Below, one piece after another: positions 61,489 to 64,000 of a stretch of 64,000 nucleotides of DNA. The notes beneath the pieces are model-generated. The model was not told where the DNA came from. It did no database searches and was given only the letters and a program-made list of their open reading frames with translations. The stretch is from Streptomyces gossypii. Its GTDB lineage: Bacteria; Actinomycetota; Actinomycetes; Streptomycetales; Streptomycetaceae. The translations under genes were made by a program, and so were the position numbers. Location of the stretch: positions 1 to 64,000 of the forward strand of contig NZ_JAJAGO010000009.1 in NCBI RefSeq assembly GCF_025165795.1, written 5' to 3'. Position 1 is the stretch's first letter, and each line of letters opens with the position of its first letter.

Positions 61489-63657
61489 GTGACGCAGTTG
61501 TACGCACGGAACCCCCTCGTACAAGGGCTGGTTCCCCGACTGGTCGGCCTGGCGCACGAGCGGCACCGGGTGGTGCCGCAGGACTACCCGGGCGAGGCGC
61601 CGGTGGTGCTGCTGACGGGTGGCCATGGAATGGGCAAGACCGCGGTGCTGGACGCGCTCGCCGACGCCTACGAGGGACGGCTCCCGCTGGGCAGGGCGGA
61701 CTTCGCCGCGCTGGGCGCGGACGGAGCGGCGCCAGGGGCCGGGCCGGTGCGGTTCGGGGGTTTACCGGTCACCGGGGCGTCCAACACCTCGGACGTCGTC
61801 GAGACGCTGGAACTGCTCGTCGAGGGACTGGCGCCCCCGGTGCCCGGGTACGGCAGGCGCCGCTTCCGGCGGCTGCTCCCGGGTCTGTTCGCGGTGACGA
61901 GCTGGCACAAGGGCAACGCGGCCGAGCAGGCACTCGCCCAGGCACGGATCACCCGGCTGCTGGCCGCCTGCGGCATGGAGGCGGACGACGAAGGCGAGAC
62001 GTCCACGGGCGTCCGCTGGGTGGCCGACGTCGGCGCCCAGCTGGCCTACGCCGACCAGAACCCGGACCAGGACCTGCAGCCCGTCGCCGCCGCCGTCGTC
62101 CGGCAGTTCTTCGACCGCCATGTGCGGCGCCGTGAAGCGCGGGTGGCACGCGGCTGGTACGAGGAGCGGGCCACCGGGGCAACCGAGGAGAGCGAGGCGC
62201 TGGTCCGGCTCAGCTTCCGGTTCCACCGTGGCGGCGACTTCCGGCAGGCGGTCGAGCGCACGCTCGTCGAGGCGTTCCTGGCCGATCTGTCCGACGCCTA
62301 CGGCAGCTGGCAGCAGTTCGCCCGCAGGCCACGGCCGCTCGTCCTGCTGGACAACGCCCACACCGAGGCGGGCCGCGCCATGCTCGGACTCCTGCTGGCC
62401 CACCGCGCCGAGAGCGGCGGGTCGCACCCCGATCCGCTCGTCGTCGTCGCGGCGCAGCTGGACTCCGCCACCGGCCGGTACCCGTACGCCGTACGCCGTG
62501 AACTTCCGGAGGTCGCCACCGCTGCGGCCTGGAGCCGCGCTGACACCGCGTCTCCGTCGTCCCCCTCGGCCGGGGTGCTGACGACGCCGCTGCCGCCGCT
62601 CGGCCAGGCCGAGGTGCTGGAGATGCTCGACGCCGCTTACCCCGCGCATCCCGTCCAGCCCGCCCAGGGCACGCACGGCGCACACACGTTGCACCCGCAG
62701 CTGCCCACGGCGCTGCACCGGCTCAGCCGCGGGCAGCCGCTGGCCGCCCAACTGCTGTGCGAGGGGGTCCGGCAGATGGTGGGGGAGCGGTCGGTAGAGC
62801 CCGAGCTGCTACTGGATCTCAGTACGCCGGAAGGCCGCCCGGTGACCGAGCTGCTGGTGGAGCGTCTGATCGGAACGGCTCAGATGCGCGATCACCTGGT
62901 GCTGCTCTCCCTGGCCAGGGACCGGGCGGCGGCCGATGCCCTCGCCGAGGCGTATGCCGTCTCCACCACGCAGTTTCCGGCCGCCGAAGCGGAGCGCTAT
63001 CTGCGGGAGGAACAGTGGGCGGCGCCCGTCGACGGGCCGGACGCCGGGCCGGACGCCGGGCCGGGCGGGCAGCCGGACTTCGTCGCCGACCCCTTGCTGC
63101 GCACCCTGCTGGTGGCCGAGCTGCGCCGGACCAGCACCGCTCCCACGGGCACCCGCCCCTGGCGTGCGCTGAACCGACTGCTGCGGGAGCACCATGCCGC
63201 GCGCGGTGACGCGGGTGAGCCCGACGTGCTCCGGCACACCCTCGCCGCCGGGGACGCCGAGCCCGTCGTGGACCGGCTGACCGAGTGCTTCTGGAGCTGG
63301 GAGGCGGCCCGCTGGCTCGGCTGTCTGCGCCGCGTGGTCTCCGCCCCGCACCCGCCGGGGGCAGAGTGGGCGGACCGGCGGTGGGAGATCGCGCGGGGCG
63401 ACGACGACCGGCGGCACCCGGACGCCGACGAGGACCACCGCACCGTCAACAGGCTGCTGCACGGCCTGTGGTATCTGGCCGACCCGGTCGCCGAGCCGAC
63501 CGCGGACCGCTGCGACGGGGTCCGCACCCAGCTGGGGTTCCTCGCGATGAGGCACCCCTCCGGGTTCGCCGTACTGCATGAGGCGTCGACGGAGTGGCCG
63601 TCGGCCCTGTGGGAGCACCGGCCGCTGCCGATGCCCAGACCGCACCGGACTCCGTGA
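61489..63657 (+). CDS. large STAND-like P-loop NTPase
   Basis: A 722-aa cytosolic ATPase. The P-loop is LLTGGHGMGKTAVLDAL at about residues 41-57 and Walker B is RPLVLLDNAHTEAG near 283, with an unusually long region in between (about 230 residues). A sensor-like arginine region and a helical half with LHRLSRGQPLAAQLLCEGV recall the GxP block of NB-ARC/STAND proteins (here GQPLAAQLL near 420). The C-terminal 200 residues are helical without recognised repeats. STAND NTPases are signalling switches that oligomerise on stimulus. The start GTG follows GGAGGAAGGAGG. It is 14 nt upstream of a membrane-anchored gene, so the two are cotranscribed. Confidence 0.8.
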   Translation: MTQLYARNPLVQGLVPRLVGLAHERHRVVPQDYPGEAPVVLLTGGHGMGKTAVLDALADAYEGRLPLGRADFAALGADGAAPGAGPVRFGGLPVTGASNTSDVVETLELLVEGLAPPVPGYGRRRFRRLLPGLFAVTSWHKGNAAEQALAQARITRLLAACGMEADDEGETSTGVRWVADVGAQLAYADQNPDQDLQPVAAAVVRQFFDRHVRRREARVARGWYEERATGATEESEALVRLSFRFHRGGDFRQAVERTLVEAFLADLSDAYGSWQQFARRPRPLVLLDNAHTEAGRAMLGLLLAHRAESGGSHPDPLVVVAAQLDSATGRYPYAVRRELPEVATAAAWSRADTASPSSPSAGVLTTPLPPLGQAEVLEMLDAAYPAHPVQPAQGTHGAHTLHPQLPTALHRLSRGQPLAAQLLCEGVRQMVGERSVEPELLLDLSTPEGRPVTELLVERLIGTAQMRDHLVLLSLARDRAAADALAEAYAVSTTQFPAAEAERYLREEQWAAPVDGPDAGPDAGPGGQPDFVADPLLRTLLVAELRRTSTAPTGTRPWRALNRLLREHHAARGDAGEPDVLRHTLAAGDAEPVVDRLTECFWSWEAARWLGCLRRVVSAPHPPGAEWADRRWEIARGDDDRRHPDADEDHRTVNRLLHGLWYLADPVAEPTADRCDGVRTQLGFLAMRHPSGFAVLHEASTEWPSALWEHRPLPMPRPHRTP

Positions 63658-63671
63658 AGAGAGTGAGAGCC

Positions 63672-64000
63672 ATGATCGAAAGGTTGCGCAAGCTCCTTCT
63701 GCTCCCGGTGAACAAGCTGTTCGCGGGGTTCGTGTGCCTCGCCGTCGTGGGCGGGCTGTTCTACTTCCTCGACCCGCAGCTGCCCGGCGACGACGAGAAG
63801 TGCGGGAAGGGTCTCGAGGAACTGGACGGCGAATGCATCGGCGTCACCGAGGAGGCGTTCGTCTTCGACGAGGAGATCGAGAGCCTCGTCGAAGCGGTCG
63901 CCGAGGAGAACGCCAGGGTGCGCGACGGCTGGGAGGACCCGTCGGGCGGTGCCCCGCGCATTCCGTATGTGCGTGTCGCGCTCATGATGCCGTTCACCGA
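63672..64000 (+). CDS. membrane-anchored extracytoplasmic protein (partial, runs off the window)
   Basis: Only the first 109 codons are present. A basic start (MIERLRKLLLLPVNK) leads to one membrane helix LFAGFVCLAVVGGLFYFL near residues 17-34, then an acidic extracytoplasmic part with two cysteines (EKCGKGLEELDGECIGV) that could form a disulfide. The last visible segment IPYVRVALMMPFT looks like the first strand of a periplasmic-binding-protein (type I) ligand domain. If so, it is a membrane-tethered sensor coupled to the NTPase gene 14 nt upstream. The domain call needs the remaining sequence. Confidence 0.7.
   Translation, partial: MIERLRKLLLLPVNKLFAGFVCLAVVGGLFYFLDPQLPGDDEKCGKGLEELDGECIGVTEEAFVFDEEIESLVEAVAEENARVRDGWEDPSGGAPRIPYVRVALMMPFT

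Overview
This is a 64 kb stretch of a high-GC actinobacterial chromosome, almost certainly Streptomyces. The evidence is the typical Streptomyces 5S rRNA at the left edge, a BldN developmental sigma factor with its anti-sigma RsbN, a full-length two-domain geosmin synthase, a class I lysyl-tRNA synthetase, a Rex-headed heme operon, strong third-codon G/C bias and frequent GTG starts. No tRNA, CRISPR array or intact insertion sequence was seen.

Left block (0-30 kb) is mostly conserved core. The end of an rRNA operon is followed by a HAD phosphatase, an AcuC-type deacetylase, a small excisionase-like DNA-binding protein, the tiny ribosomal protein bS22, an epimerase/acyltransferase pair, then rsbN and bldN on the minus strand with a HAD-IB hydrolase. 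A glutaredoxin-like gene precedes the redox-sensing operon rex-hemA-hemC-hemD-hemB, whose genes all overlap by 4 nt and whose head carries a near-perfect Rex operator. Next are a regulator-plus-PLP-dehydratase operon, a TetR/flavin monooxygenase divergent pair, a WXG100-like / DUF1023 hydrolase / lipoprotein module with falling G+C, a Tat-exported cytokinin-dehydrogenase-like oxidase, LtrA, and divergent argS and lysS.

Middle block (30-53 kb) is more accessory: a soluble Ser/Thr kinase with a repeat-rich tail, a DUF2637 membrane protein, two DUF3558 lipoproteins, RtcB RNA ligase, an SDR, a YnfA-type small membrane protein, two tandem BCCT (betaine/choline-type) transporters, a secreted His-containing protein behind a perfect CsoR-type copper operator, a DUF899 protein, geosmin synthase, a drug-exporter-type ABC pair and a large AfsR-like regulator. 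A 20-bp perfect inverted repeat sits inside the regulator's coding end, just beyond the convergent ABC operon.

Right block (53-64 kb) returns to core metabolism: hemL, a phosphoglycerate-mutase-family protein, then resA-ccdA-resB-ccsA for system II cytochrome c maturation. The window thus holds hemA, hemL, hemB, hemC and hemD (glutamyl-tRNA to uroporphyrinogen III) plus the machinery that attaches heme to cytochromes. It ends in a three-gene set I cannot match to a described system: a winged-helix-like protein, a large STAND-like P-loop NTPase and a membrane-anchored extracytoplasmic protein cut by the window edge. From memory of S. coelicolor, the left and right core blocks lie far apart there, so a rearrangement junction may fall between lysS and hemL.
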